Shown: positions 22,144-35,084 of the stretch, in pieces
How the letters are laid out: every line of letters starts with the position of its first letter
Position numbering within the stretch: the stretch's first letter is position 1
Source of the DNA: Brachionus koreanus
Lineage: Eukaryota > Rotifera > Eurotatoria > Ploima > Brachionidae
Direction: 5' to 3'
Length of the DNA: 64,000 nt
Assembly: GCA_016987375.1 (NCBI GenBank)
Contig: PJRA01000493.1
Coordinates: 520,687 to 584,686, forward strand
Position numbers and translations under genes: made by a program
Notes under the pieces: model-generated
What the model saw: only the letters and a program-made list of their open reading frames with translations
The model's database searches: none
Told to the model about the DNA's origin: nothing

Positions 22144-24384
22144 TTTGAAAATACCTCTTTATATTCTATCTTAAGCTCAAAAATAAATTATTTATCAGAT
22201 ATGAACTAAGCATGTGATCATTATTATTTTATGAAAAAAAATTGTATATCAATATTTTATTTTATCTGAGTAATAATAAATAATTTTTATTCATTTGATT
22301 CAAAATAACTGATTAGACTCTTTAAAAGTTAATTAATTTACAAAAATTTTGATTATATCTATAAAAGTAAATGGTTGATTTAGTTAGATTTTTAAATTGT
22401 TTTTTTTTTTAGGTTTTCATAAAAGTCTTTTGTCACACTTGTTTTTAAATTTTTGTCTCCCAAACTTCATGTGACAACTATTGTGCACACTTTTAATACG
22501 AAATTTTATATCGCTTCAATTAGAAAAGAAAAAATAAAATAAAATTCATTACTTGTGACTCAAAAACAGGTCTTTTTTTAAAAATGAATTTAAAAATGTC
22601 TATTTTTTATTAACTAAAAGCTCAATATTTAATTAATTTAATATTTAAAAAAATTTAATTTGACATTAATCATAATTAGATAGATATTTTTGAACTCAGA
22701 TATAAAAAAGTGGGCGTAAATTTAATTTATTTGTGAAATAAAATTAAAATCATCTAAAATTTTTAGTACAAAATTTGAGAGTTAATTTAATTCGTTCTAA
22801 AAAAGCTCTAATGCACGGCACTACAGCTTAGTATTTAAAAGTACCTACCCAAGCGATAAAAACAATACTTTTAATTTTATAATCAAATTTAAAAACCGGC
22901 ATTAAAAATTTTACTCATATTTTTTCTAGACTTGATAGTTTTTTCATTTAACAATAAATAGTTTAAAACATATACAAAAAATTAATTGTTTATATATTTT
23001 ATTATTATTATTTCTTAAATATTTTCGGTCACGTAAAATTCAAATCGGCTATTTTCTTATGAAACAAATCACAAACTTCATATTTAATCTTCAATCAAGA
23101 GATGATCAGTTCACGTTTCAATCTGATGTAGATCATGTTTTGCTGCTGAATTGAATTCTCTTATTTTGGAAATAAATTAAATAATTTAATTGTCAACATT
23201 TGTTTTAAATGATAAAAAGCAATTATTGAAAAATCTTTATATATAAATCATGTCTTAATTGAAAAAAAATTATTTTTTTAAATTATGTACTCAAGCATTA
23301 TAATCTAAATTAAAAAAACTTTATCAAGGCTGTTAAACTTTTTTGTATTAAATTCTTAGTAAGTTTATTTATTTCCATCTTTCCTTTCAAAGGAAACATT
23401 AAATGATAATTTCTCTGGGATAAATTTTTTTTTATTTAAAACATTGGTAAATGAAATTATTAATTAATTATTTTCTCATTAAAATATTTATAAAGTTTAA
23501 AAGGAAAAATAAGAAACTTGTCTTTATTTTCTTATCTCAAGAATAAAAAATTTTTAAAATAAATCACAATGAGAACTTTAATTTTAATTTATTAAAAAAA
23601 AAATTAATTTTTCTATGAATATAAAACAGAATTGATGTTCTTTTAGAGAAAAAAAATTAAAAGATTATATTTTAGAAAAAATTTTACATATATTTAGATT
23701 TAATTTTCAAATTTTTTTGTCTCTAGTAAAAATCCAACAATGAACTGGTGGTCCTACAAGGCTTGAAATTGTTTGACTGACTGCCTCTTAGATCGATTTG
23801 ATATAGAGATACTTTTTTAAGGCATTAATTTTAATTTTTTAATTGCCTTTTCGTGATCATAGGCAAGCTAAGACGTCTGATTTCATTCAAAATCTGTTTG
23901 TTCCTCGTTACACCCGTTTGAAGAAAGAATAAAATATTGAGTTACTATTCAAGTATATCTGATATTAATTATATCTCGTTAATTAATAAAATTATCTAGC
24001 ATTTTAATTTTTTTATCTATGAATGTGTCTATTTATCTAGGTGTTAAATTTATTATCTAGTAAATAATTTTTTTATATAGTACATTTAATACATTTTATC
24101 TAGTAAGTTCATCTTTTTATATAGTATACATTAATATTATGTGCTTTTTTAACCTAATGAAAATAATTCATTTTTAAATCACAGACTTATCAAATTGATA
24201 GAAATAAAATTTGAGTAATTCGTTTCAAAATTATCGATGGTCATATGTTTCACTTCAAAAAATTGCAATAAAAATAGGAATTTTAATCTTAAAATTTTTA
24301 AACCTAATCCTAATTTTGAAATTTATGATTGTACAGGTTTAAAAAAAAATGTCTAAAAATGTGCTAGGTAAAAAAAATTTATTT
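22144..24384. other. Long intergenic AT-rich region
   Basis: No open frame of interest on either strand. Near 23950-24130 there is a run of loosely repeated TTATCTAG / TATCTAGTAAAT words (at least six in 180 bases), a degenerate short tandem repeat. Confidence 0.5.
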
Positions 24385-24482
24385 ACAACTATAGTGGGAT
24401 TCTATTAATTATCCTGCTTTGTCAATTTAGTTAATCTAAATTGATCGTAGAATATACATTATTATTATTATTATTATTACAA
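24385..24482 (+). repeat. Dispersed repeat copy 2 with (ATT)n tail
   Basis: Resembles position 1-130 through ATCCTGCTTTGTCAATTTAG and TGATCGTAGAAT, then (ATT)7. More diverged than copies 1 and 3. Confidence 0.65.
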
Positions 24483-25104
24483 AGCTATATAATTTAGATT
24501 TTTTTATTTGAAAAGTTCAATTGACTTAAGCATCAATTTTGAATTTTTTTAGATTTGAAAAATTTTTATTTTTGTTTTCAAATAAAAATTACTAAGATAA
24601 CTGGAATTTAATGTTTAACAGACTGGGTATAATTATGAGCACTTTTAAAGTCAAAGTATCTTTTTATTTCACTTGTTTCAATTTCAATTAAAAATCGGAA
24701 GTATTTATATGAGCTCAATGATGTTATTTTTAAATTTCTTAATTGTAAAAAAAATTCATATTCAATCGAAAACATAAAAAAAGTAAATAGAAAAACGAAA
24801 TTGAAAGTAAAAATTGGCTAGATATGGTGAAAGTGACTCCATAAAATTCTGCTTTCAAATTATCAAGTCTGGCTACCAAAGCAAGAAAATTTTTCTAATA
24901 AAAGCGTTATTGAAGCCACTTAAAAAAAACATTTCGAATTAAGGTTTATTCAATATCCAGCTTTGAAAATATTCTTTTAAATTATTACAAAAAATTTTTC
25001 TCTTCTAACTTTGACTAGAAGATTTGACTAATTTTACTGTAATTTTAATGATTTAGAATTCATCAATTTTAATATTTCATAATAAAAATAATAATATAAA
25101 AATA
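24483..25104. other. AT-rich spacer
   Basis: No features recognised. Confidence 0.45.
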
Positions 25105-25805
25105 TTACAAAAATAAAATAGTTTTTTATTACATTATTGTTTGAATAGTAGTAGTAGTGAGCAGCCTGCTCTCTGGTCGTCAATCCTCTTCTTGAAAGAA
25201 TTGACACTCGGTGCGTCAATGACTGTATCGGGTAGCTTGTTCCATATTCGTGCTACCCTATATCTTGCAGTCATCCGCATATAGCTTACATGGAAAGCTT
25301 ATATGTTCAGGGAGATCGTTTATGAAGACCACGAAGATCATTAGACCTATGACTAAGCCTTGAGGGACCGAACTCATAACTGGTTCCCAGTCCGAGCAGT
25401 TCACGCCAAGGATAACTCTTTGCCTTCTGCCGGATAGAAACGCCCTGATCCATCTGAGTACGGTTACTTCTATCCCGTAAGCCGAAATCTTGAGCAACAG
25501 ACTTTCATGCGGAACCTTGTCAAAAGCTTTGGCAAAATCGCTATAGATAACATCTACTGGGCACTTGTCCGCGAGTGTCCTTGTCGTCAAATCAGCTGAT
25601 TCTAAGAGGTTCGTCATACAGGACTTTCTAGGAACGAAATCGTGCTGCTCCTTACATATCAGGTTGTTGGCTACTAAATGTCCAACCAAACTGTACCTAA
25701 CCATGCTTTCCATGATCTTACATGGCACTGAGGTTAGCGAAACTGGTCTGTAATTACGTAGATCTTTGCGACAACCTTTTAGTGAAGATTGGTGTCACGT
25801 TGGAA
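25105..25805 (-). mobile_element. Internally deleted CR1/jockey-like LINE
   Basis: Reading leftwards: NYRPVSLTSVPCKIMESM (25760-25705), VDVIYSDFAKAFDKVPHES (about 25560-25505), SSVPQGLVIGLMIFVVFIND (about 25375-25315) and KLYADDCKI, where the YADD catalytic box is intact (25290-25260). Immediately after YADD the sequence jumps to the very 3' end of the ORF (RVARIWNKLPDTVIDAPSVN, 25255-25195), so the part between the palm and the C terminus is deleted. A frameshift lies near 25770. It is far less AT-rich than its flanks. A (TAC)n-like stretch at 25146-25158 is near the 3' end. Confidence 0.85.
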
Positions 25806-26284
25806 TGATTTGAAAGAATAGTAATAAGACTAGGGGAAGTTGAACTAATAATCATGGCTGCTAATTAAGCAAATATTTTTATTCAGAAAATAATTTGATT
25901 ATGTTCAGAGTTGTTCATGTCACAATATAATTTTTGATTTCTCTAAAATATGCAAACTATAGTAAGAAATATTTTTTAATTAAAAAAGAAAATAAACAAC
26001 TTTAAATTATTTATTAAATTAAGATATTAAGTCAAAATTCATTCTTGATTTATGTGGTCTGTTTATATAATCAGCATATGAAAATGTTCTTAATGAAACC
26101 TGCTGATGCTGGAATAGATAAATATTTTAATAATTTTTTTTATTCAAATTTAATAAATTTCTTTAAATAAATTAAAAATAATTATTAATTTATTTAAAGA
26201 AATTTATCAAAAAGTCAAAGTCATGACTTTTAAAATTAAATAATTTTTAGTTTAAAAGCAATTTTTATATTGAATAAAGCCGTT
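25806..26284. other. AT-rich spacer
   Basis: Contains an inverted AT repeat near 26155-26205 (AATTTCTTTAAATAAATTA facing TTTATTTAAAGAAATTT), a potential hairpin. No coding sequence. Confidence 0.45.
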
Positions 26285-26520
26285 AGTTTTTAATTGAAGA
26301 CTGTGATGACTTGGACATGTGCTTAGAATGAAAGAAGCAATGATATCAAAAAGAGTCCTTCAATGGATACCTCAAGGGTGAGGCAAGATAGGATGACCAG
26401 TATTAACATGAAGGTTAAAAGTCATGAAAGAGTTTTTCGAAATTGGAATGATAAGGGTGAAGAGTATAAGGGTGAAGAGATCAACTTGAGTCACTTTATG
26501 CTTCACAAGGGGCGAATAAG
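26285..26520 (+). mobile_element. RTE LINE 3' fragment, copy 1
   Basis: Same stretch as 47640-47900, with the decayed equivalent of RWLGHVLRMKE followed by the basic PKKALLWTP-like segment and the YQLEW-SK-V-TLC end. Several stops. This is the C-terminal domain after the reverse transcriptase of RTE-type elements. Confidence 0.65.
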
Positions 26521-27549
26521 AATTAAAAAAAATTAGCTTAATTATATACTTTTGAAAAATCTTTATTTTTAGTAGTAGATAAAATTTAATTTTTAAGAAA
26601 TTTATCAAAAGATTAATCTGATCTGATTTAAAGATTATCTGAGATGAGTTTAATTCCTGTTAATAAAAGTTGATACTGTATTCAGAAACCTTCTTTTTTT
26701 GCAATAAAATTAAAATAAGTTGTCTATGAAAAAAATAAATTTTTATTTTACTGAAAACGTGAACATTCTTTATTTTATTTTAAGAAAATATGTTCACCAG
26801 ACTGATTTTTTCTCAAAATTTTTAAATGAGAAAACAACGAATCTAAATAAGTATACTCAGCGTTTTATTAAAGTAATAAATATTTTATTTAGCGATATGT
26901 GGTATTTTCATTTTTTTTAAAAATAAAATAATCCTTTGAAAAATTGACTTAAAGTTGTTAAATTATAATTTAACTTAATTAAAAATGAATTAAAAATTGT
27001 TCACCAAAATAAAAATTTTTCATACACAAGGGGCAAAAGTCCCATAATATTTGCTTTAGAAAACAATTTGAGGCTATAAATAAAATTTTTTCTATTCGAG
27101 TGGCCAAAAAAATTCAATAAAGATTTTATTTAAAATATATGCAGTTAAAAATTAAATTAAATGAGTTTAGTCAAGTTGTAAATAACAAAAAAAAAGAAAA
27201 CAATATTTAAAAAAAAATGAACTTATCAATTATTTGATTGAAAATTTTCTTATAATAAAAAAATTAAATCATAAAAATTGCATCAGCTTGACCAACTGAG
27301 TCGGATCTAGAACAAAAAATCCTAAAATATTCGCTTAATTTAATTATATAAATAAATTTTCAAATTTTGCTTTGCTTTATTTTTTTTTTTTTGTATAAAA
27401 ATAAAAACAATTTACAGTAAAACAAACAAAAAAAAATTAGAATAAATCTTAAAAATTAAATCCAAACATGAATGAAAGATAAACAAAGCTTAAATATCCT
27501 TGTTTAAATTTCACCACTTAGTTAAAATAAAAAAAAAATTATCACACAT
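26521..27549. other. Spacer 3' of amphiphysin
   Basis: AT-rich. A 66-codon open frame at 26720-26920 (+) shows no family resemblance and is treated as chance. Confidence 0.45.
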
Positions 27550-29028
27550 TTAAATCCTCTTGGTAAAATTTTCGGGAAACAAACCACGCTTATTACTCAA
27601 CTCATGTATACCAATCAGCCATCCTTCATCCAAATCCTCTTTCTCACTCTCTGTGCCATCAACCACAGCAATTATGTCTTCTTTATCAAAAGCTAACTCG
27701 TCTATTTCTTTTGGATCGTATGGATAAGTTGCTTTTACTTTGTACAAAAATTTTCCACCTTGATTTCTTCTCTCATCTTGACTACTTTCACTGATCCTGT
27801 CAACCAAGTAACTATAAATCAATGAAGTACTTTGTTCAACAGGTCTAACACTAACACCACCACCGCCATCACCACTACCACCACCAACAGGTTCTGAATT
27901 TAAGTTTGGCGCAAATTCAGTGATAGAATTAGTATTGTGTTGATTGTCGGTCTCATTTTCATCAGTTGAATAGTCATTATTGTTATCAGTTGATTCACTA
28001 TCTATCGGAGGCAAGTCGCGCTCAATTTCGACCGAGTTCACTTCGGTCGTTTGGCCAACTCTCATCTGACTGCTCTCTATGGACAATTTTTCGCATATGT
28101 CGTCCAATTTTGACTTTGCCTCAACACAATCGGAATGAAATATGGTTTCAGTGTGAAAAAATGTTTGAAACATAGACGAATAAAATTTAAGTCTATTCTC
28201 GTAGAGAACAGGAAGTGCCAAGCAAAGTGTCTGATTTAGGTCTTCATATACGTGTTGTTTGTCCTCGAGTTCTATTTTAAGCTTGGTTAGCTTGGTAAGC
28301 TGATCGGTGGTCGCGTGATTATTTGACGCGGTCGACGATGACGAGGACGATGAGCCTGCCGACGTGTTATTGATGGTAGAGTGCGCATTTTGGCCAAGTT
28401 TTTTGCTAGTTTTATGCTCGGCGTTTTGTAGCGTGTGCCTTGCGTTATCGTAGTCGAGCAGTCGATTGTATCTTTTTTCGATTTTTTTCTTGTGTTCGGG
28501 AAACTCGTTCAAATACGAAACGAGTGGTAGCTGAACATCTTTGTGCAATTTGGCCAAATAGTCCGACCATTTTATCTCCAATAGCTCGATTTGCTCGGCA
28601 AAGAGATCCGAGGCGGGCCAGTCGGCCTCGTAGGTCTCGCGCAATGTGTCGTAGAACGCCTTGCTCGACTTTTGTGTCTCGCGCAAACAATTCAAGTACT
28701 TGTTCAGCTCTTTGTTCAGCTTATTGACTTGTGCGTGCTGCGACTCGAAATTCTGCACGTAAACATCGAAGTTTTCGTCACTTGTTCGATCTGTTTTGCC
28801 CATGCCTTGCAAAATTTTTTCTTTTGTGCGGCCAAAATTTTTCATTAGTTTTGACTTTACAGACGGCATCATGCTATGATTAAAGCTGCTTGTTCTATTT
28901 GTCTTTTGATCAGATAGGCTCATCATCAGTCGATGATGTTTGTCCAATTTTTCTGTTTGGCCACGATTAGCGTTGCTGAGCGATTTGCGAATTTTGCTCA
29001 ATTTCCTAGAACAAAAATTAATAGACAT
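27550..29028 (-). CDS. AMPH: Amphiphysin/BIN1 N-BAR and SH3 protein
   Basis: One long exon of 492 codons. Around residues 58-80 is the N-BAR lead (KLMKNFGRTKEKILQGMGK), then the BAR domain to about 310 with YVQNFESQHAQ, YEADWP and YDNARHTLQNAEHK. A Ser/Asn-rich, low-complexity insert (about residues 210-245) interrupts BAR between two helices. A Gly/Asp/Asn-rich linker leads to a C-terminal SH3 domain (about 425-492) ending RGLFPENFTKRI, the classic amphiphysin finish. It bends membranes at endocytic sites or T-tubules and recruits dynamin through SH3. The apparent start is doubtful: bases just inside it read TTTTTGTTCTAG before GAAATTGAGC, a good splice acceptor, so the first eight codons may be intron and an upstream exon may exist. 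Confidence 0.92.
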   Translation of the reverse strand: MSINFCSRKLSKIRKSLSNANRGQTEKLDKHHRLMMSLSDQKTNRTSSFNHSMMPSVKSKLMKNFGRTKEKILQGMGKTDRTSDENFDVYVQNFESQHAQVNKLNKELNKYLNCLRETQKSSKAFYDTLRETYEADWPASDLFAEQIELLEIKWSDYLAKLHKDVQLPLVSYLNEFPEHKKKIEKRYNRLLDYDNARHTLQNAEHKTSKKLGQNAHSTINNTSAGSSSSSSSTASNNHATTDQLTKLTKLKIELEDKQHVYEDLNQTLCLALPVLYENRLKFYSSMFQTFFHTETIFHSDCVEAKSKLDDICEKLSIESSQMRVGQTTEVNSVEIERDLPPIDSESTDNNNDYSTDENETDNQHNTNSITEFAPNLNSEPVGGGSGDGGGGVSVRPVEQSTSLIYSYLVDRISESSQDERRNQGGKFLYKVKATYPYDPKEIDELAFDKEDIIAVVDGTESEKEDLDEGWLIGIHELSNKRGLFPENFTKRI

Positions 29029-32000
29029 TATTTAGATCAATTTAAATAAACATTGATAAAACAAAAATATACAAAGATAGATAGATTTTTGAAAGGTTCT
29101 TTGGAAAATTTGTTAAGTGACCAGGTTTTTGTACAAAATTTCTATCTACTAGATCGTGAATTTAAATGACAAATATTCACCCTCAAGGTCTTTACATAGT
29201 TTTTAGAATTTAAAATATTTTTGTGTCTATTTTAAGAATAGATAATTGCTAGTTCATGGCATGCTTGAATGAGAAGCAGTGACAATCTCTGGCAAATGGT
29301 CGTTGTACTGAAATAGAAAACTCTCTCAAAATCAATAAAGCACGAAGCTAGAAATTATCATAAAACACTGTTTGGCTAAACTCTATGGATCCATTTGTTT
29401 ATTTATGATTTTTTTTCATAAATCGATATTATAATTTTGCCGTAAAGATACAAATAAAACTAGTTTATATTGAATTTTTTACTTGAATTTTTTAGCATAG
29501 CCCCAAATCAAGCTAGCATAATTTGAAATTTTTGAGCTAATGAATTTTCTTGTTTATAATTCAAGTGAACTTGCCTAGGATTCATCTAGATTATTTCCAT
29601 TGTCTAATTAGCAAAGCTTTGCTAATTACCTTATTTCTAAGGAGACATACTTTTTTTTTCATTTTTTCTTTAGTTTGCTTGAGATCTAAATAAATCAATT
29701 CAACAAATGATTATTAAAATAGTTTGCTAAGCTTCCTAAATTGGAACTATTTAGAAAAAAGAGAAAAAACTTTAAGCTTATTATCAAATATCGTTTTGAA
29801 ATTTGATATTTAAATCGAATTAAGTACAATTAAAAATTCTGAATTTTAAATTATGATTTTAGGTTTTTTTATTTGCCAAAATTTTTACTATTTTTCCAAA
29901 TCATATTGAGTTGAAAGAGACATAACATTTTTCTTAATTTATGCATTTTGATCATATCTAATTGTTGGGTTATCGAACTAAAAATTCAAGAAAAAATAAA
30001 CAACTTTCAAAAATTAAGCTTTAAAAAAATAAAAAGTTTATTTGTTTTTAAAATAAATATGGAATTTTTTAGAATTCATCTGTTTAGTATCAATATTCTA
30101 AATTTTATTTTTGATGTATACTTGTTTTTTGTCAAAGACATTTGTTCTCATGATAACATTACATTATTTATACTTTACTTAAAGATTTGAATAATTTCAG
30201 ACTTTGTCAGAAAGTGAAAATTAGAGATTGGTGTGAACTTTAATTCGTGTTAACTTCAAAGACCATATTGCTTATTTTACAAGCATGGATTCAAAAAATT
30301 AAACAAGAAATAAATATTTTCATTCTTCGAACAAATCCAAGAATTGCATCAAGCTAAAGCTTGTTCAGAATAAAAATATAAAAAATATATAAAAATAAAA
30401 ATTGAAATTAAAAAAAAAGAGAGTTAAAAACTGCTTGCTGATAAAAAAAGACAAAAAATTTTCTAAAAAGAAAAGGTCTAATTAAAATTTTTATTCAAGA
30501 TCCAAAATTTGCAAATAGATCCATTAACTAACTTTATCTCATGAGCTAAACGTTTTTTTTAAACTTATTCCAATTAAGTTGTACATTAGATACACTGCAA
30601 AAATTTGTTGAATAAGTTATAATAAGTTAACAAGTGATTAAGGTATTTTTTTACATGTGATCAACTCAATATGTTAAATTTTATGTTCAAAGATGAAAAA
30701 TTAAAATAACACAACTAAAAATAAATGTGGAACATTTTAAAATAAATTGATTTAAAAAAAAAAATCAAATTCTGTTTAAATATTGAACTGAATATTGAGT
30801 ATTTTAAAAATTTGATAACTTGAATTGTCCACAAAGACATGGGAAAAATTTTTTCCCCTTTTTTGAGCTCAACATTTTGTTTGGAAATCTTCCTAGTTTC
30901 AGAATAAACAAAAAAAAACAAGATTTGTGCCCTATACCTCGATCTGGTTACAAATATTGCAAAAAAAAAACTGAATTTTTACTCTTTTAAGGACTGGAAA
31001 AAGTTCAATTGTTTTTTTAAATATCTTTACATAAAATTATGTAGATTAGACTTAGAGCCTTCAGAAGAAAAACATATTATGTAAACTTAAACATAAGACA
31101 TTGAGTCCTAGTGCATCCATCATTCTTTTGAATTATGACCTTGACTTGGTAAATTGGTAAAAAAAATCTTTGACCACCATCTTTGAAATAATACCTAGGT
31201 TTACCGATTAGTATTTTAAATTTAAAAGTAGAAAAATTATGATAGAGCCGTAGTCTTGACCAGCACGAGACTTAAATTTTTTTTTGCGTCATACAAAATT
31301 TATCTTCTCTACTAATTGTTTGATTTTAAAAAATGAATTTTATTTTTTTAATTTTAAAATTTAAAATCCAAATATTTTTATTATGCAATAGTTGAATAAT
31401 TTAATAGAAAAAATAGAACAATAATTAAGAAAAGTCAAGTAGAAAATTGAATTTAATTGTTGAAATCACTTTTGCGAGTAAAGTTTTTTTGTTCTAAATG
31501 AGATCTTTGAAAAAGATGATAAGAAAATTTTTATCATAATTAAATTTATTGATTTCTTGGATGCTTGTTAGACCAGCCGATTTAAAGGAATCAATTAAAA
31601 ATAGATAAAAAAAAACAAGAAAAAATAAAAGCTATTTTTAACACACTAAAGCTAAAAGAAAATTGTTGAGCTTTTAAAACCTAGAAATAATCAAGTTTTA
31701 ATCTACGTTTAGTTTTTACTTTTGAACACAAATAGATAACATGAGTTTTACTTTGTTCAAGTATTAGCTTTCTAGCAAAAACTTATTGCCTCTTTATCCA
31801 AGATATGCATACTTTTGCTTATCTATCTAAAAATTTTGTAACCCTTAAGACTTTTCAACGCTTTAAAATCTAACTTAAATTTTGAATAATGATTAAAATT
31901 AGGCGTTACGTAAAATTTCATACCAGATTCTGTGTATGAGTAATATTTTTATCCGCTACTTAGCTTCAGCTAAGCATTAGCAACCAAAATTTTGAGAACA

Positions 32001-32708
32001 CTAAATTCAGGTTCGAACATTCGAATTATTCCTAATTCAAATGCCTTAAATACCTATAACAATGCCAAAAACAATAATCTCTAATTTTTAACATTTAGCT
32101 CGATTAGTAGCTAGCTTTTTTTCTTTTCCAGTTTTAACTCGCCTTTGTTTTGTAAAACAACAAAGCATTTTAAATTCAAAATTAACTTTATTTTAAATGT
32201 AAACTTTAATTAATCCGCTAAATTGTGACAATTTTTCACTGAACAAAATAAATCTTTACCTAATTTGAAATTGAATATTCTTTTAAATTAGCCTCTCTTA
32301 GCTTTTAAGAATTATGAAATATAAATTAAAAATTAGCAATGTGATGAATTTAGCTAGCCTACTGAGAAATTGAGAAATTTTAGTGCACAAATTTTAATAC
32401 ATACCTTTGTTGCCCAAAATTTTAAGCTGGCTAAAAACGAACAAATATTTCTTTTAAATAAACGTAAATGATTAAATTTGATCTAAAATTTTTGAAAAAA
32501 AAAATTATATAATATAATTAAAAAACAAAGAATTATTACAGAATTTATATGATCAGTATATTTTTTTATTTAAATGTGCATTCATGTATTTAAGAAAAAT
32601 TAATAAAAAATTTTAAATTAGAAGAAAATAATCATAAAAAATATTCAAGTTTGAAAATTAACTAAATAAGAAAAGTTGAATCACTGTTTATTTAGAAAAA
32701 ATTTCTAA
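29029..32708. other. Large gene-poor AT-rich region
   Basis: About 3.7 kb between the head-to-head amphiphysin and ZFAND2B genes. I see no exon that would convincingly provide an amphiphysin N terminus, no recognisable transposon coding and no long tandem repeat. Open frames at 29948-30190 (+) and 30715-30921 (-) are AT-biased chance frames. Confidence 0.5.
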
Positions 32709-34394
32709 ATGGAGTTGCCACATTTAGGCGAGCATTGTCAAGAGCCCACCTGCAAAATACTCGGTATTTCGTAGCTATTACCTGTAAAGAAGCCTTATTC
32801 AAATTTTGTTTAAGATTTTCTGCCATTTAGATGTGATTCATGCAAAAAAATTTACTGGTATAGTTACAGTAAGACGATTTTCTCGCTGACTAATTGTTAA
32901 TGTTTAAAAGTAAGGATCATTTCCATTATACAAAACACAACTGTGATCAAAATGGCATAAAGAACAAAGATTTTCAAATTCCTCTGTGTCCATTGTGCAA
33001 TCAGCCTGTGCCTTACAAACGAAATGAGCTGCCTGATGTGACCATGTCGGCTCACATTGATCGTGATTGCAAGTCTGACCCTGCCGAAGTAAAATGAAAA
33101 AAATATATACATGATATTTTGAGAAAAATATTCAATTATTTTTGAAGGAAAGAAGAAAAATATTTACAAATAGATGCTCATTAAAAGGATGCAAACAAAA
33201 AGAAGTATATTAGTTTTTAATCTAGTGAGATGATAAAAATTTTGATTTTAAATAAGCTTATTCCATTTAATTGTAGCAAATGCAGAAAAAATTATTGCTT
33301 ACGACACAGACATGAGTCTGATCATAGTTGTGATAATCAAACAGCTGAAGTTCATAGTCGTCCGTCAACTTCTCGTCAAAATGACTTGAATTCTAAAAGA
33401 CTAATGTTTTTTCAAAAGCAAGAAAAAAAATCTCAACCAGCTCAAAAAAAAGTTGTTCAGCCTGCCTCTATGGTAAACCGAATTTTTTTCTTTCTATAAA
33501 AGACATTAAAAAGACAAGATTCTCATTTAAGACAGATAATGAAGCATTGGAATATGCCATACAACTTTCATTAAAAGAATCACAAAACAAGTATGATTTA
33601 TTTGAGCTTTTTTTCATTAAAAAAAAAACGATTAAATTTGTTAAAAAATATACCTGATTCATTTTTTTTCTATAAACCGATTACTTGCATTTCTATAATT
33701 TATGAGTTTAAATAAACCATGAAAAATGGCTTTTGGAAAAGAATTATTTGAATAAAAATAAAAAAATAAAATTAGAAATTTTTGTTTAAGCAATAAGCAA
33801 ATTTTTTCAATAGGATTCTATTTAGTAAAAATATCAAGAATTGTAAGAAACTCTTTAAAGCCTGAAGAAACTTTATTAATGATCTAAAGATTAAATTACC
33901 CAGTGATTAAGCAAACAATAGAATTTTGGTGAAACTGATAATTTTAAGTTAAAAATGCAAAGTCAAACTGAATAACAAGACAGTTCTTAATCCAAAATTA
34001 AGCTCATAAGATATTTATTTTCGAGTTTAGGTCAAGACCATAAAATCTTAAGATGACCTTGAATATTGAAAAATTAAATTTTAAACACTTTTTAAGTTTC
34101 TATTTGCTTAACACCAAAACCAGCTGTCAAAAGTATTATTTTTCAATTTAGTTGAAAGCAAATAAGTTAAAGATAAAGAAATCAATCACTGTTTAACAGT
34201 CTAGATCAAATGTTAATTTAATAACCTTTAAAAAATATCAAATAATTTATTTAATGAATTTTAGAAATGCGAACAAAAATGAAGAATTGACTGAAGACGA
34301 GCAGCTAGCATTGGCTTTGGCGGAAAGCGAGCGAGAATATAAAAATCGACAGAGCAATTCTGATTCACAGAAGGAGTCTTGTTTGCTGAATTAG
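32709..34394 (+). CDS. ZFAND2B: ZFAND2B-like AN1 zinc-finger/UIM protein with CaaX end
   Basis: Seven exons close in phase: 32709-32763, 32815-32857, 32911-33088, 33148-33204, 33257-33472, 33514-33590 and 34265-34394, giving 251 residues. Two AN1 zinc fingers are visible, the first with CQEPTCKILDFLPFRCDSC and CKDHFHY..HNC, the second with CSLKGCKQKE and FNCSKCRKNYCLRHRH. Between them is PLCNQPVPYKRNE...HIDRDCKSDPA, diagnostic of ZFAND2A/B. Two ubiquitin-interacting motifs follow (EALEYAIQLSLKES and EQLALALAESE). The protein ends Cys-Leu-Leu-Asn, a plausible prenylation CaaX box as in the membrane-bound ZFAND2B branch. Family role: ER-associated proteostasis with p97 and the proteasome. The last intron is the longest (about 670 bases). 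Confidence 0.92.
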
Positions 34395-35084
34395 TAAAAA
34401 AACAAAAAATAATATAGTTTTTTTTTTCTTTAAGTTGCGTAATTAAATTTTCATGCTCAAATTTTTCTAAATTTATTTTTATTGAAAATTTTTCATTAAT
34501 TAATCATCATTCAAATTTTTTTCTAAATAAAAATTTCACAATAAAAAATTAAAATTATTAATTTAAAATAAAAAAATTTTGCATTTATGAATTTATGAGG
34601 CAGGTTTTTTTTGTCAGCTAATTTATGAATAAATTTGAATAAGTTTTGTTTTTTTTTTAATTTTTTAATTTAAAAAATTCATCAAATGCCTCAAGAACTT
34701 TCACTCATTTAACAGATCAATTATTTTTGATTTACAATCAATTGAATGGATTAAATTGAAGTTTGAAATTTTTAAAATTGGTATAAGACAATAAATTAAG
34801 CAACATATAAATAAGTATGAATGGTCAGTACTATTTTTGATTAATTAGAAAATTAAATGGTATGTATTTAATTAAAAGAGCATTTGCTAAAAAACTCTTA
34901 AAATTAAAAATGGCAATCTTTAAAAGGACAGACAAAATCAACTTTATTTTACTGACAAACAATACATTATGTGACTAAAAAACTGACAAATAAATCAATT
35001 TAGTAACAAATTAAATATTTTCATAATGAAAAATTAAACTATTAACATAAAGCTAAAAATTTAAAAGAATTTTTGACCAAAACC
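34395..35084. other. AT-rich spacer
   Basis: ZFAND2B 3' UTR and spacer, with AATAAA-like words. Nothing else recognised. Confidence 0.45.

Noticed and set aside
28440..28848. Arg/Cys-rich open frames within amphiphysin in other frames
   Set aside because: Overlap a clearly conserved BAR-domain reading frame; they arise from its lower AT content.
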